In this document: one piece after another, positions 16,603-24,627 of the stretch | Position numbering within the stretch: the stretch's first letter is position 1 | Layout of the letters: each line of letters opens with the position of its first letter | Position numbers and translations under genes: made by a program | Origin: Actinoplanes siamensis | GTDB taxonomy: Bacteria > Actinomycetota > Actinomycetes > Mycobacteriales > Micromonosporaceae | NCBI RefSeq assembly: GCF_016862395.1 | Contig: NZ_BOMW01000020.1 | Location: 62,001 to 126,000, forward strand | Direction: 5' to 3' | Length of the DNA stretch: 64,000 bases | The notes under the pieces: model-generated | Told to the model about the DNA's origin: nothing | Database searches by the model: none | Seen by the model: only the letters and a program-made list of their open reading frames with translations

Positions 16603-18069
16603 GTGACATTTGGCTCTGATTGGGATCTGGGCGAGCAGCTCAAGGCACTGGATCAAGTTGCCGATGCGCACGGGCGCGGACTGCGATTCGAGGGTGTGAT
16701 CGCGGATCTGTTTCGCGCGAACCGGTTCGAGGTGAGGGCGAGTCCGGGGATAGCGCGACCCCGGCAGACGGATCTGCTCGCCGTCCGTGGTAGCGACCGG
16801 TACCTCATCGAGTGCAAGTGGCGCTCCTCGAAGGCTGACATGGACGACATCGACGGCCTTCGAGCACGACTACGGCGCACGTTCGGTGCCACCGGCCTGA
16901 TGATCAGCATGGAAGGCTTCTCAGGGACTGCGATCTCTGACGTGTCGATCCACCGCGACCAGCCGATCCTGCTGATGTCGGGAGCCGAACTACGTAGCCT
17001 GGGAATGCGGCACAGCAGCCTGCTCGACATGCTCTGGCGCAAACGGGAGGCACTTCTCACCGACGGCCGAGCAATCGTCGACGAGCCAGACCAGCACCGA
17101 CGCACAGTTCAACGGCCCGCGCTACCGGAGTCACCCGTACGGTTTGTGATCGGTGGCGGCGAGCCGGCCTCCACGATTGGTTTCGCTGGTCATTACGGAC
17201 AGGTTGCCTTCGCCCGCGAGTTGCATGACATCGACTGGGTGCCCGCCTCGGGTAACGGCGTCACCCTCGACGTGTCGCTGCCAGCCCTGACCGAGGACGG
17301 CATCCTGGACGTGTTGGCCAAGCTCGCCGACCTCGGCTGGGCATCACCTGACGCCTACTGGAGCATTCAGCAGACACATGCCGTCTGGCACGGTTTCGGT
17401 GCCGCCGCGTTCGCCGACGCACTTCCCGACTGGTCAACGCGAGCTGCGGCCGACGAGGCTCACGACAGTGAGGAGTTCTGCTACATCGACCGCTGCGCAG
17501 GTGGGTTCTATTCGCTGACGGCCACGCTGCCGGCACACGAGTACCGGTGGGCACGCAGCGTCGTACTGAGCTTCCAGTTCCAGGGAATTCCCTTGGACAC
17601 CAGCCCTCTGCTGCAGCTTTGCCACGCTATCGGCGTGCACGACGAGGTCTACTTCCGGCCACGCGACGAAAAATCGGTGAACCGGATCCAGCTGCCCGCG
17701 TGGACGCGACCGATCGAAGCGGTGCATGCACTCGTGACCGTCCCCGACCCGATCCTCGGTAGGGACTTCGTCAGCGGGTTGGTAATTCCCAATCCGCTGC
17801 GCGACCCGCGCTGGCGTGACAAACGCCAGGGACACGATCCTGATCTGGGGCCTTTGGACGGCCTGTACGGCCTCGAAGAACTCGAATACCTGATCTGTAG
17901 CCTGAGCGACTTCCACCTTGCAGATGATCGAACTTACACGTACCGCCTCAAATACGTGGAGACGGCTCGCACCTCCGAAGGGCGCATCGTCCTACCCAAA
18001 GCGCACTGGGAATACGCCGACGAGAACGAGGACAACCAGCAGGAAGCTATCCCGCTCTTGCGGGCATAG
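16603..18069 (+). CDS. Mrr-like restriction endonuclease domain protein
   Basis: 488 residues; GTG 16603 preceded by TGGAGG. The first ~130 residues are an Mrr_cat-type PD-(D/E)XK nuclease: helix with GLRFEGVIADLF (Glu30), Asp57 in RQTDLLAV, then E70-C-K72 in YLIECKW, followed by LMISMEGFSG. The remaining ~350 residues have no family I recognise; they are rich in Trp/Asp and may bind DNA, a ligand or the partner. The gene follows the methyltransferase-HEPN fusion by 50 bp on the same strand, so the two are likely one unit. A nuclease directed by the partner's recognition region is a reasonable inference. Confidence 0.78.
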   Translation: MTFGSDWDLGEQLKALDQVADAHGRGLRFEGVIADLFRANRFEVRASPGIARPRQTDLLAVRGSDRYLIECKWRSSKADMDDIDGLRARLRRTFGATGLMISMEGFSGTAISDVSIHRDQPILLMSGAELRSLGMRHSSLLDMLWRKREALLTDGRAIVDEPDQHRRTVQRPALPESPVRFVIGGGEPASTIGFAGHYGQVAFARELHDIDWVPASGNGVTLDVSLPALTEDGILDVLAKLADLGWASPDAYWSIQQTHAVWHGFGAAAFADALPDWSTRAAADEAHDSEEFCYIDRCAGGFYSLTATLPAHEYRWARSVVLSFQFQGIPLDTSPLLQLCHAIGVHDEVYFRPRDEKSVNRIQLPAWTRPIEAVHALVTVPDPILGRDFVSGLVIPNPLRDPRWRDKRQGHDPDLGPLDGLYGLEELEYLICSLSDFHLADDRTYTYRLKYVETARTSEGRIVLPKAHWEYADENEDNQQEAIPLLRA

Positions 18070-18242
18070 TAGCCCGCACCTCTGCATGCGGACCCCGTCT
18101 TCATCATGGCCACATGCTGTACCACTCACGCAGCGACCGGCCCTCCCGGTCCGAGCTCGGACGGCGATGTTCATTCGTGACACGGACGGCGCCGGCTTTG
18201 CGTCACCGCGGCGGGTCGCAAACAGCGCTCTTAACCATGAAC

Positions 18243-18265
18243 GGGGGACGCACTCCGCGTCCCCC
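18243..18265. terminator. Strong hairpin (9-bp stem) between the Mrr-like gene and the IS630 fragment
   Basis: GGGGGACGC (18243-18251) pairs with GCGTCCCCC (18257-18265) around a 5-base loop. There is no T-tract, so a terminator role is uncertain, though actinobacterial terminators often lack one. Confidence 0.45.
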
Positions 18266-18277
18266 CGGCGCACCTGA

Positions 18278-18655
18278 GCATATGGATCCTGGTCAGCGGG
18301 CGAGTTCCTCGACTTCCTCAAGAGCTTGCGCCGGCGCTGGCCAGGCGAGACGTTGCATCTGATCCTGGACAACTTCTCCCCGCACAAGCACCCCAGCGTC
18401 CGGGCCTGGTGCCAGGCCAACCAGATCGAGCTCGTCTTCCTGCCGACCTACAGCTCGTGGCTGAACTGGATCGAAGCCGAGTTCGCCGCTCTGCGTTACT
18501 TCGCACTCAACGGCACCGACCACCGCTCTCACGCCGAGCAGGACGCGGCGATCGGTGACTACATCCGCTGGCACAACCAGCGTGCCCGTCCGAAAACCGG
18601 GTACGCGACCAAGTCCAAGATCCGCCACCCGGATTACCCGTTCAAGGTCGCATGA
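18278..18655 (+). pseudogene. IS630-family transposase, C-terminal fragment
   Basis: About 125 residues continuing without a start from a stop at 18275. They contain the second and third catalytic regions of IS630 DDE transposases: LHLILDNFSPHKHP (Asp) and FLPTYSSWLNWIEAEF (Glu), ending in the usual YATKSKIRHPDYPFK tail. The N-terminal half and left end are absent. The remnant separates the methyltransferase-HEPN/Mrr pair from the low-GC nuclease-like gene, a sign of past rearrangement. Confidence 0.85.
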
Positions 18656-18700
18656 CGCGGCACTAGTCGTGTGACCGCCTATGTGGTTCACTCGTGGACT

Positions 18701-19921
18701 ATGAGTAAGTCACCGTGGAATCCATTGGAACCAGCGAGCCACTACTTGGCTCTCACGCCTGCGGAGGCACTAAAAGAAGCTGAGGCCTTGTTCAGGGACT
18801 GGAATGCAGCGATCCTCCGAGACTCGCAATTCATTCGACACAAGTCGCCGAATGCTGATATTGAGAACGATGCAGATTGGCGACTTTTGAGCGTTCGACT
18901 CGGCAGCCGTTTTGTGTGGGCGATGGAGAAGGCCGAAGAAGTGATCCTTCGGAGTGGATACCGCGGGTGGACCCCCTTTCTCCAAAGCAACTTTTTGAAC
19001 TCCAAATTCGCACCCGGAAATGTTGACTCGGCCATAGAGAGGCGACTAAAGAGTGAATATTTGTCGGGTCTCTGGCACTGCTATCTACTGGAGAATATGG
19101 GATCCAGCAATCGTATAGTGGATGAGAGCTGGGACAGATTCATATATTGGGGAATGCAGCATCTATCTGAAGCGGCGGCAATGGGAGGAAGGCTGGAACA
19201 CTTACAGCTTTCGTCTCAGATGACGGCATTTCTGAGCCGTCGAGCGCGGGCAGCCTCCGAGGCCAGAGACAAACTCAATCGGAAGATGGATGAACTATTC
19301 ACCGGATCGGTTGTGCGAACTCGTGAATTGCGTCAACTAGCGAACCGTTCTGACAGCATGGTGCAGCGCTACGGAGAGAAACAGGTCGAATCTCGGTTCG
19401 AACAGCAACTTAGCCTGCTTTTTCAGTCATTTGGATTTTACGTGGTTAGCACGGCTAAGGGCGAACGGCGTGTGGATTTGATCTGTCTCGCTCCCGCGCA
19501 CGGAGGACCATCCTATTCGATATTTGTGGAAGCCAAAAGCACGAAGGGAAGCTATAGCCTGCCCACCAAGGATTCGCGAGCTCTAGAAGAATACATTCAG
19601 AGGACATCAACTCTAACCACCATTCCGCCACTACGCATGGTCCTTATTGTTGGCCCCGCTCCCGCGTCAACGATTGATGCGAAGTTGAAATCATTGGAAG
19701 TTGCGACTTCCGTGCCGATCAGATATTGCGAAGCAGCTTTCTTGGGTTCTCTTCGAGACTCGATATCAGGGCCACTTTCATTCCAGGATTTCCTACGTGA
19801 GCTAAATCTCTCAATGCACGTTGTTGATAGAGAAGTCATAAACAAGCTTCGTGACGCCGACAAGAGTCATCGTAAGATACATACCGACTTCGTCACAGCG
19901 TTGCTGAAGGCTGGCGAATAA
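18701..19921 (+). CDS. PD-(D/E)XK nuclease-like protein of unknown family, low GC
   Basis: 406 residues from ATG 18701. GTG 18671 is in frame but sits against the IS630 remnant, and neither has a strong ribosome binding site. The N-terminal ~200 residues are helical and unrecognised. The C-terminal part fits a PD-(D/E)XK nuclease: QVESRFEQQLSLLFQSFGFYV, then Asp259 in RRVDLIC and E277-A-K279 in IFVEAKS. Codon use and composition differ sharply from neighbours, near 50% GC with many A/T third positions, so the gene was probably acquired from another lineage. It lies between the two methyltransferase-HEPN genes. A Shedu-like or restriction-type defence effector is possible. The exact family is unknown to me. 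Confidence 0.65.
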   Translation: MSKSPWNPLEPASHYLALTPAEALKEAEALFRDWNAAILRDSQFIRHKSPNADIENDADWRLLSVRLGSRFVWAMEKAEEVILRSGYRGWTPFLQSNFLNSKFAPGNVDSAIERRLKSEYLSGLWHCYLLENMGSSNRIVDESWDRFIYWGMQHLSEAAAMGGRLEHLQLSSQMTAFLSRRARAASEARDKLNRKMDELFTGSVVRTRELRQLANRSDSMVQRYGEKQVESRFEQQLSLLFQSFGFYVVSTAKGERRVDLICLAPAHGGPSYSIFVEAKSTKGSYSLPTKDSRALEEYIQRTSTLTTIPPLRMVLIVGPAPASTIDAKLKSLEVATSVPIRYCEAAFLGSLRDSISGPLSFQDFLRELNLSMHVVDREVINKLRDADKSHRKIHTDFVTALLKAGE

Positions 19922-20120
19922 TGTCATCCCGTCACGTTCGACCCGCCCATGTGGGAGCGGACTCTGCCGGCGCCCGCCCGCCGGAGGCGCAGTAACCCCA
20001 ACGGACCACTGACGCCTGACAGCGAGCTACGGCTGGGGGCCAGCGGTCACGGTGGTGATGCGGTGCGGTTCGGCATTGCGGTGGGTCAGGGCCGTCCGAC
20101 CTCGCGATTTTCGATCAGTT

Positions 20121-20399
20121 TTATGAGCTGAGCGTACCGAACCGGACTTTGTCGTCCGGCAGACTGCCGGCGGCTGTCGTGACCAGATCGATCGCAGACG
20201 CCAGGTCCGCTGCATCGTCGATGTCGCTGAGCGCCGTCAGCAGCGGATCGTTGGAATCTCCGAGCACCTCGACGACCACCGTGCGCAAGTCCGTCAGGAC
20301 ACGATCGGCGTCCAGCAGATCCTGCACGATCCCCACACTGATCGCCACCCTCGGATATCGGTCAGGGTTCCGCGCGGACTCGAAGTTGCCGGCTTCCAC
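20121..20399 (-). CDS. Small hypothetical protein, possibly a C-terminal remnant
   Basis: 92 residues from a GTG with no clear ribosome binding site. The codons have the high GC third positions of a real actinobacterial gene, and the pattern (VQDLLDADRVLTDLRTVVVEVLG, DIDDAADLASAIDLV) is amphipathic helix. It probably lost its 5' part. No family recognised. Confidence 0.4.
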   Translation of the reverse strand: MEAGNFESARNPDRYPRVAISVGIVQDLLDADRVLTDLRTVVVEVLGDSNDPLLTALSDIDDAADLASAIDLVTTAAGSLPDDKVRFGTLSS

Positions 20400-20764
20400 G
20401 GTCCGACGTGGCCATACCGGCCGAGGAACCCGTCGACTGGCCTCAGCCAGGCACGTTGCCGAATGTGATCAACGTGAAATGGTCAGGTTACGGTCGCGGT
20501 TTGGTCGCCGTGGCCGCCGCTCGACGGTTCGGTGCTCATGACGATGAACTGCTCGCCATCGCTAGTGACCTGGCGTGGACAGCGATCCGCCCACTGAGGT
20601 CCAGGCAGGCCCTACCCCTCTCGTTGAACCGGTGCCATCACACATCAACCGCCTCAACCTGACGGTCGCCGCCGTCGTCCGCTGCAGCGGCATCTACTGA
20701 GCTATCCAACTGGAGACCCTCTAATCTGCTCATTGCCACCATCACACCCAGAGGAGATAGATCC
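20400..20764. other. Short region before methyltransferase-HEPN protein B; no confident gene
   Basis: Short frames only. The last bases hold AGAGGAG at about 20750, the ribosome binding site of the next gene. The composition and broken frames suggest debris of an older gene. Confidence 0.4.
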
Positions 20765-23476
20765 ATGGGATCGTCCAATGTCGTGCAGGCGATCTTGAGC
20801 TTGCTGGACCGCCTCAAAGCGACAGGCCGTAACCCCTTGGGTGCAATCGGTCATATGGCATCCAACATGGCCAGTTGGGCGGCAGAGCGGGATCAGCGGC
20901 CGTTGCCAGCGTTGCTGCATGAATCGATCAAGAACAGCGACAGCCAGCCCCCGGATTGGTTCACCCAGTTAAATGACGGCGAGAAGGCAGACGCGCTACT
21001 GAACACTTTCCGTTTACTTACCCTTGCCCGGAGCGGACAAAACTACAGCTCTTTCCTGTCCGACAACTCAATTCGGCAGGTCATGCACACCGCCGCGTTC
21101 GCGCGGCTGAAGCCGGGCAGCGGAGACCTCACCATTCTTGACCCCGCCGCGGGCTCAGGAGCGTTGCTGCTCGACGCCGCCCGCGAGGCAGCGAAGCTCG
21201 GCTACCGTCCGGTGCTGCGTGGCGTGGAGATCAGTCGGGACGCCGCAGTGCTCGCCACTGCGGTCCTGTTTATTGCGGGCTTCGACGCCGATATCCACGT
21301 CGCGAACACGCTCACCCATGATCCTTTCCCATCCTTGGCCGTGGACCTGACTCTCTCGCACCCGCCGTTCGGCCAGCATTGGGGCAAAGAGGCAACCGCC
21401 GTCCGTGATGCGCACAAAGCGGGCAGGTTTGCCGTTGGACTGCCCGGCACGTCGGATACGAGTTGGCTCTTCGCCGGACACCAGGTGGAAAAGCTGGCCG
21501 ACGGTGGACGTGCGGTAATCCTTCTGACCAGGCAGGCACTGACGTCGGGCGACAGTGATGCGGTACGCCAGCAAGTACTCACGTCTGATCTGCTGGAATC
21601 GGTGATCGCGCTACCCAGCAGGATCTCTCCGGACACCAACACGCCGCTCGCCGCACTGGTTCTGGCCAGCGCCAAAGTCCCAGCGCTGCGCAGCAAGGTT
21701 CAAATCATCGATGTGCGAACCGCCTCACGACAGGCAGAGCCGGACTCGGGCGAGTCGCCGAGAGGGATTCGCGCCCAGTCGCTGGCCGCTCTGCGCGACG
21801 CTCTTCAGGGAGCACGGAACGGCCCGATGAGCCGGGTCGTGCCCACCGAATTCTTCATCCAGGAGCACCGCACGATCAGTACCGGTCCGCACCTGTCGTG
21901 GACCATGGACGTCGGACGCCACAGTGCCGAGAAGGAGGTACGTAAGCGCTACGGTCCGCTGCCGATCAACGTGGGCGAACCCAAGCGGATCAGCTGCCGC
22001 ATTGAGTTCGACCGGCTGTTCGACCCGGCCGCCTCCGCCACCACCGACTGGTTCGACCGCACCAAGTGGCCCGCCACCCGGCTGTCCGCGCTGTTGCTCA
22101 ACGCTCCGACTACGGTGTCCTCCGCCGATCCGGTCGGCGAACCCGCCGATGTCGTCTCGCTGGCCGTCACTCCCCTCCCAGACGCGGTGGCGGGTGTGAT
22201 CACCGCGGAGGCTGCGGGCAAGACCCGCTACCTACGGATTGAGGTCGACACCTCGTACATCCTCCCCGACTACCTGGTGAGCTGGCTGAACAGCCCTCAC
22301 GGCCGGGATGCCCGGGTCCGAGCCAACGCTGCGGCCAGCTCGGGCGCCGTCATCAACGCAATCCGGAGCCAGCCGCGCGCCCTGCTGCGGTTCTGCGACG
22401 AGTTAGTCGTACCCCTGCCGCCGCTGCCCGTGCAGCGCGCGCTGGCGACCGCCGAGGCTCGATTATCCGCAGTGTCCGAGCTGGTCGATGCCGTCCGGCG
22501 GGACGTTTGGGACAACCCCACTAGAATCGGCGAGGTGAAGCAGCGGTTCGACCCCCTCTTCGATCGTTCGCTGGCAGGCTGGGCGGCCGACCTGCCGTAC
22601 CCGGTTGCCTCAGCGTTGTGGACCTTCGAGACTCAGCGGTTGAACCGGCACGCCGCGCACGAACAACTCATGCTTGTCTGGGAGGCATACGCCGCGTTTT
22701 TCGCCACGGTACTGCTCTCCGCGTTGGCGCAGGATCCGCACTTGCTGAGCGAGGAACTGCCCGCGCTGCGGGAGAGCCTCTCCCGCGGCCGGCTCTCCTT
22801 CGAGCTGTCGACCCTTGGCACCTGGAGCCACGTCGTGCAACGACTGAGCAGTCAGTTCCGCAAGCGACTACGCTCAGCCGACTCCGCCGAGCGGCAGGGC
22901 GCGGTCGACCTCTTCGGCGGGGCCTCAGCTGCGGCCCTCGAACAGTTACTCAGCGCCGAGGTAGTCAAGCTGGTCGCGGACGCCAACAGCAAGCGCAACA
23001 TGTGGAAGGGGCACCCCGGCACAATTAACGAGGCAGAGCTGAACGAGCACATCGACTACCTGACTCAAAAGCTTAAGGCGCTGCGGGAAATTACCGGCAG
23101 CGCCTGGGCGGAGCTGCTCTTCGTGCGAGCCGCCGGTGCGTACCGGAAAAAGGGCGTAGTCAAGCAACACGCAGAGCTCGTCACCGGAGTGAGCGTGCCG
23201 TTTCGGCCCATCGAGCTGACCGTCGGCGAGATGATGGAACAGGACGCGCTTTATCTTTGCGTGGACAACACGGCCCGACCGCTGCCCCTGCTTCCCCTGG
23301 TCCAGGTGCGTAGGCAGTCCGGCAGCGCCCAGGACACCTGCTTCTTCTACAGCAAGCAGGAGTCCGGCAAGACCCGGATGATCTCCTATCACCTAGGCGC
23401 GGCGAGCGAGATGGCCGAGAAGTTGCCGGAGGTCGACGAGGTGATCCGCATGCTGGCCGGCATCGAAGGCGAGTGA
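20765..23476 (+). CDS. HsdM-like methyltransferase fused to HsdS-like and HEPN-type domains (protein B)
   Basis: 903 residues; ATG 20765 after AGAGGAG. Domain order parallels protein A (13857-16553) with little direct identity. N6-methyltransferase core: motif I DPAAGSGALLL (126-136) and motif IV SHPPF (198-202), with His in place of the usual Asn/Asp. HsdS-like region at about 435-580 (WPATRLSALLL, LPDYLVSWLNSPHGR, LVVPLPPLPVQRAL). A helical domain follows with R744-N745-MWKG-H750, the HEPN RNx4H motif in the RNxWKGH form I associate with Swt1-type HEPN domains. The C-terminal beta domain includes ALYLCVDNTARPLPLLPLV. No nuclease gene follows. The nearest candidate partner is the low-GC PD-(D/E)XK gene upstream. 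Probable defence or abortive-infection protein; activity is inferred. Confidence 0.75.
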   Translation: MGSSNVVQAILSLLDRLKATGRNPLGAIGHMASNMASWAAERDQRPLPALLHESIKNSDSQPPDWFTQLNDGEKADALLNTFRLLTLARSGQNYSSFLSDNSIRQVMHTAAFARLKPGSGDLTILDPAAGSGALLLDAAREAAKLGYRPVLRGVEISRDAAVLATAVLFIAGFDADIHVANTLTHDPFPSLAVDLTLSHPPFGQHWGKEATAVRDAHKAGRFAVGLPGTSDTSWLFAGHQVEKLADGGRAVILLTRQALTSGDSDAVRQQVLTSDLLESVIALPSRISPDTNTPLAALVLASAKVPALRSKVQIIDVRTASRQAEPDSGESPRGIRAQSLAALRDALQGARNGPMSRVVPTEFFIQEHRTISTGPHLSWTMDVGRHSAEKEVRKRYGPLPINVGEPKRISCRIEFDRLFDPAASATTDWFDRTKWPATRLSALLLNAPTTVSSADPVGEPADVVSLAVTPLPDAVAGVITAEAAGKTRYLRIEVDTSYILPDYLVSWLNSPHGRDARVRANAAASSGAVINAIRSQPRALLRFCDELVVPLPPLPVQRALATAEARLSAVSELVDAVRRDVWDNPTRIGEVKQRFDPLFDRSLAGWAADLPYPVASALWTFETQRLNRHAAHEQLMLVWEAYAAFFATVLLSALAQDPHLLSEELPALRESLSRGRLSFELSTLGTWSHVVQRLSSQFRKRLRSADSAERQGAVDLFGGASAAALEQLLSAEVVKLVADANSKRNMWKGHPGTINEAELNEHIDYLTQKLKALREITGSAWAELLFVRAAGAYRKKGVVKQHAELVTGVSVPFRPIELTVGEMMEQDALYLCVDNTARPLPLLPLVQVRRQSGSAQDTCFFYSKQESGKTRMISYHLGAASEMAEKLPEVDEVIRMLAGIEGE

Positions 23477-23572
23477 CTTCCCATTTAGCATGCCAAGCTC
23501 TTCGGCTAGCTCGCAACTTCCTCACATGATCGTTCGCGCAAAGTGCTCGGCGAGTTCAGCCGGTCGTAGCAT

Positions 23573-23764
23573 TTGATCTTGACCGTTCGGTGGGACAGGA
23601 TGTCCGCCGTGCGCAAAATGTTGACCTTGGCTGATCGCGAAGAGATATCGCGTGGTCTTGCTGAAGGCCTGGAGTACAAGGAAATCGCCCGGCTGATCGA
23701 CCGGAACCCGTCGATCATCTCGCGGGACGTCGCCCGCCACGGTGGTCGCGCCGCCTACCGGGCC
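23573..23764 (+). pseudogene. IS30-family transposase, N-terminal fragment
   Basis: About 64 residues containing the IS30 helix-turn-helix (LTLADREEISRGLAEGLEYKEIARLIDRNPSIISRDVARHGG in part). The frame runs directly into the palindrome at 23763 and loses family identity there, so the transposase is truncated. Confidence 0.8.
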
Positions 23765-23838
23765 AGGGTCATTGCGTTGTTGGGTAACTGCTGGTCACGG
23801 CGGTGATCAGCAGTTACCCAACAACGCAATGACCCTGG
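23763..23838. repeat. Near-perfect 76-bp palindrome (31-bp arms), ISAs1-type end
   Basis: Arms 23763-23793 and 23808-23838 are exact inverted copies. The 14-base centre GTCACGGCGGTGAT extends the pairing by a further four base pairs plus a wobble, leaving a GGCG loop. The outer part (CAGGGTCATTGCG) and about the first 46 bases match, with scattered changes, the sequence at 59227-59272 next to an ISAs1-family transposase remnant. It therefore looks like two copies of one IS end joined head to head. It truncates the IS30 gene. Confidence 0.75.
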
Positions 23839-23932
23839 ACAGCGACCTCTGCTCGATCACACGAAAACCGCGTTTCATTTGTTTGCGAGCAGTCGTCCGC
23901 AGAGGACGCGCTCAAGACAAGGAGGTTTCCTC

Positions 23933-24250
23933 GTGAAGCTGTACGTGGACACGACCGGCAAGCAGGTGACGGTGTCGAAGCAGCCGGAGCCGAAGAATGA
24001 CCAGAACGGCAACCAGCGTTCCGAGAAGGGAACTGGCCGGCTGATGTGGTCGACCCAGGTCTTCGTGCTCGACGAGACCGGCGGCGAGGTCATCAGCGTG
24101 ACGACGGCGGGAGAGAAGCCGAACGTCACGGTGGGGCAGCTCGTCACCCTCGAGCAGTTGGAGGCCATCCCGTGGGCGACCAACGGGCGTAACGGCGTCG
24201 CGTTCCGCGCGGTGTCGCTGAAGCCGCTCTCGAACACTTCGGCGAAGTAG
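23933..24250 (+). CDS. SCO3933-like small protein of actinomycete integrative elements
   Basis: 105 residues from GTG 23933 behind AAGGAGG (spacing 7); an in-frame start at 23879 lacks one. Begins VKLYVDTTGKQVTV and contains RLMWSTQVFVLDE, EVISVTTAGEKPNVTVGQLV, LEAIPW and GVAFRAVSLKPL. This pattern recurs in small proteins encoded just upstream of replication or transfer genes in pSAM2-type integrative conjugative elements. The molecular role is unknown; regulatory is the usual label. RepSA- or TraB-type genes do not follow, so it looks like a stranded piece of such an element. Confidence 0.75.
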   Translation: MKLYVDTTGKQVTVSKQPEPKNDQNGNQRSEKGTGRLMWSTQVFVLDETGGEVISVTTAGEKPNVTVGQLVTLEQLEAIPWATNGRNGVAFRAVSLKPLSNTSAK

Positions 24251-24417
24251 GCGCTTCGCATCCCATCCGTACTGCCGCCCACGTGTCCGGGGCACATCTG
24301 ATCTGAGCAGCCTTACCGCTGCTGAACCCCTGCTCATCCTGGCTGGCCGGGACGAATTCCGTTCCGGCCTCCGGCCGTTCTACCCGGCCAATTCTCTTCT
24401 ACCTGAAAGGAACTACC

Positions 24418-24627
24418 GTGTTCCGTTACTACGTCTCTTACGCATTCCAAGGACCGATGGGCCCAGCGCCACCAACATGGCATGACGGTGGAGCCGACAA
24501 AGGAGATATGACATGCGCCACCATCTTTACAGTCCCAAGCGGACCGCTACGCAGGATTAAAATCGCTCAGTGTATGAACTTATGCTGGTTGGATCGTGCA
24601 CCAGGTGACGAGGTGGATGTCGGATAG
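24418..24627 (+). pseudogene. Truncated small mobile-element ORF (remnant)
   Basis: GTG 24418 follows GAAAGGAAC and opens VFRYYVSYAF, which resembles the start of a small protein often found after the SCO3933-like gene. After about 12 residues the sequence becomes unlike it, and the frame runs into the 3' end of the convergent helicase gene. Probably a fragment produced when the helicase operon joined here. Confidence 0.35.

Noticed and set aside
13857..18069. Ordinary type I restriction-modification (hsdRMS)
   Set aside because: No separate HsdS gene and no HsdR translocase; the next gene is a small Mrr-like nuclease, and motif IV of the methyltransferase is altered.
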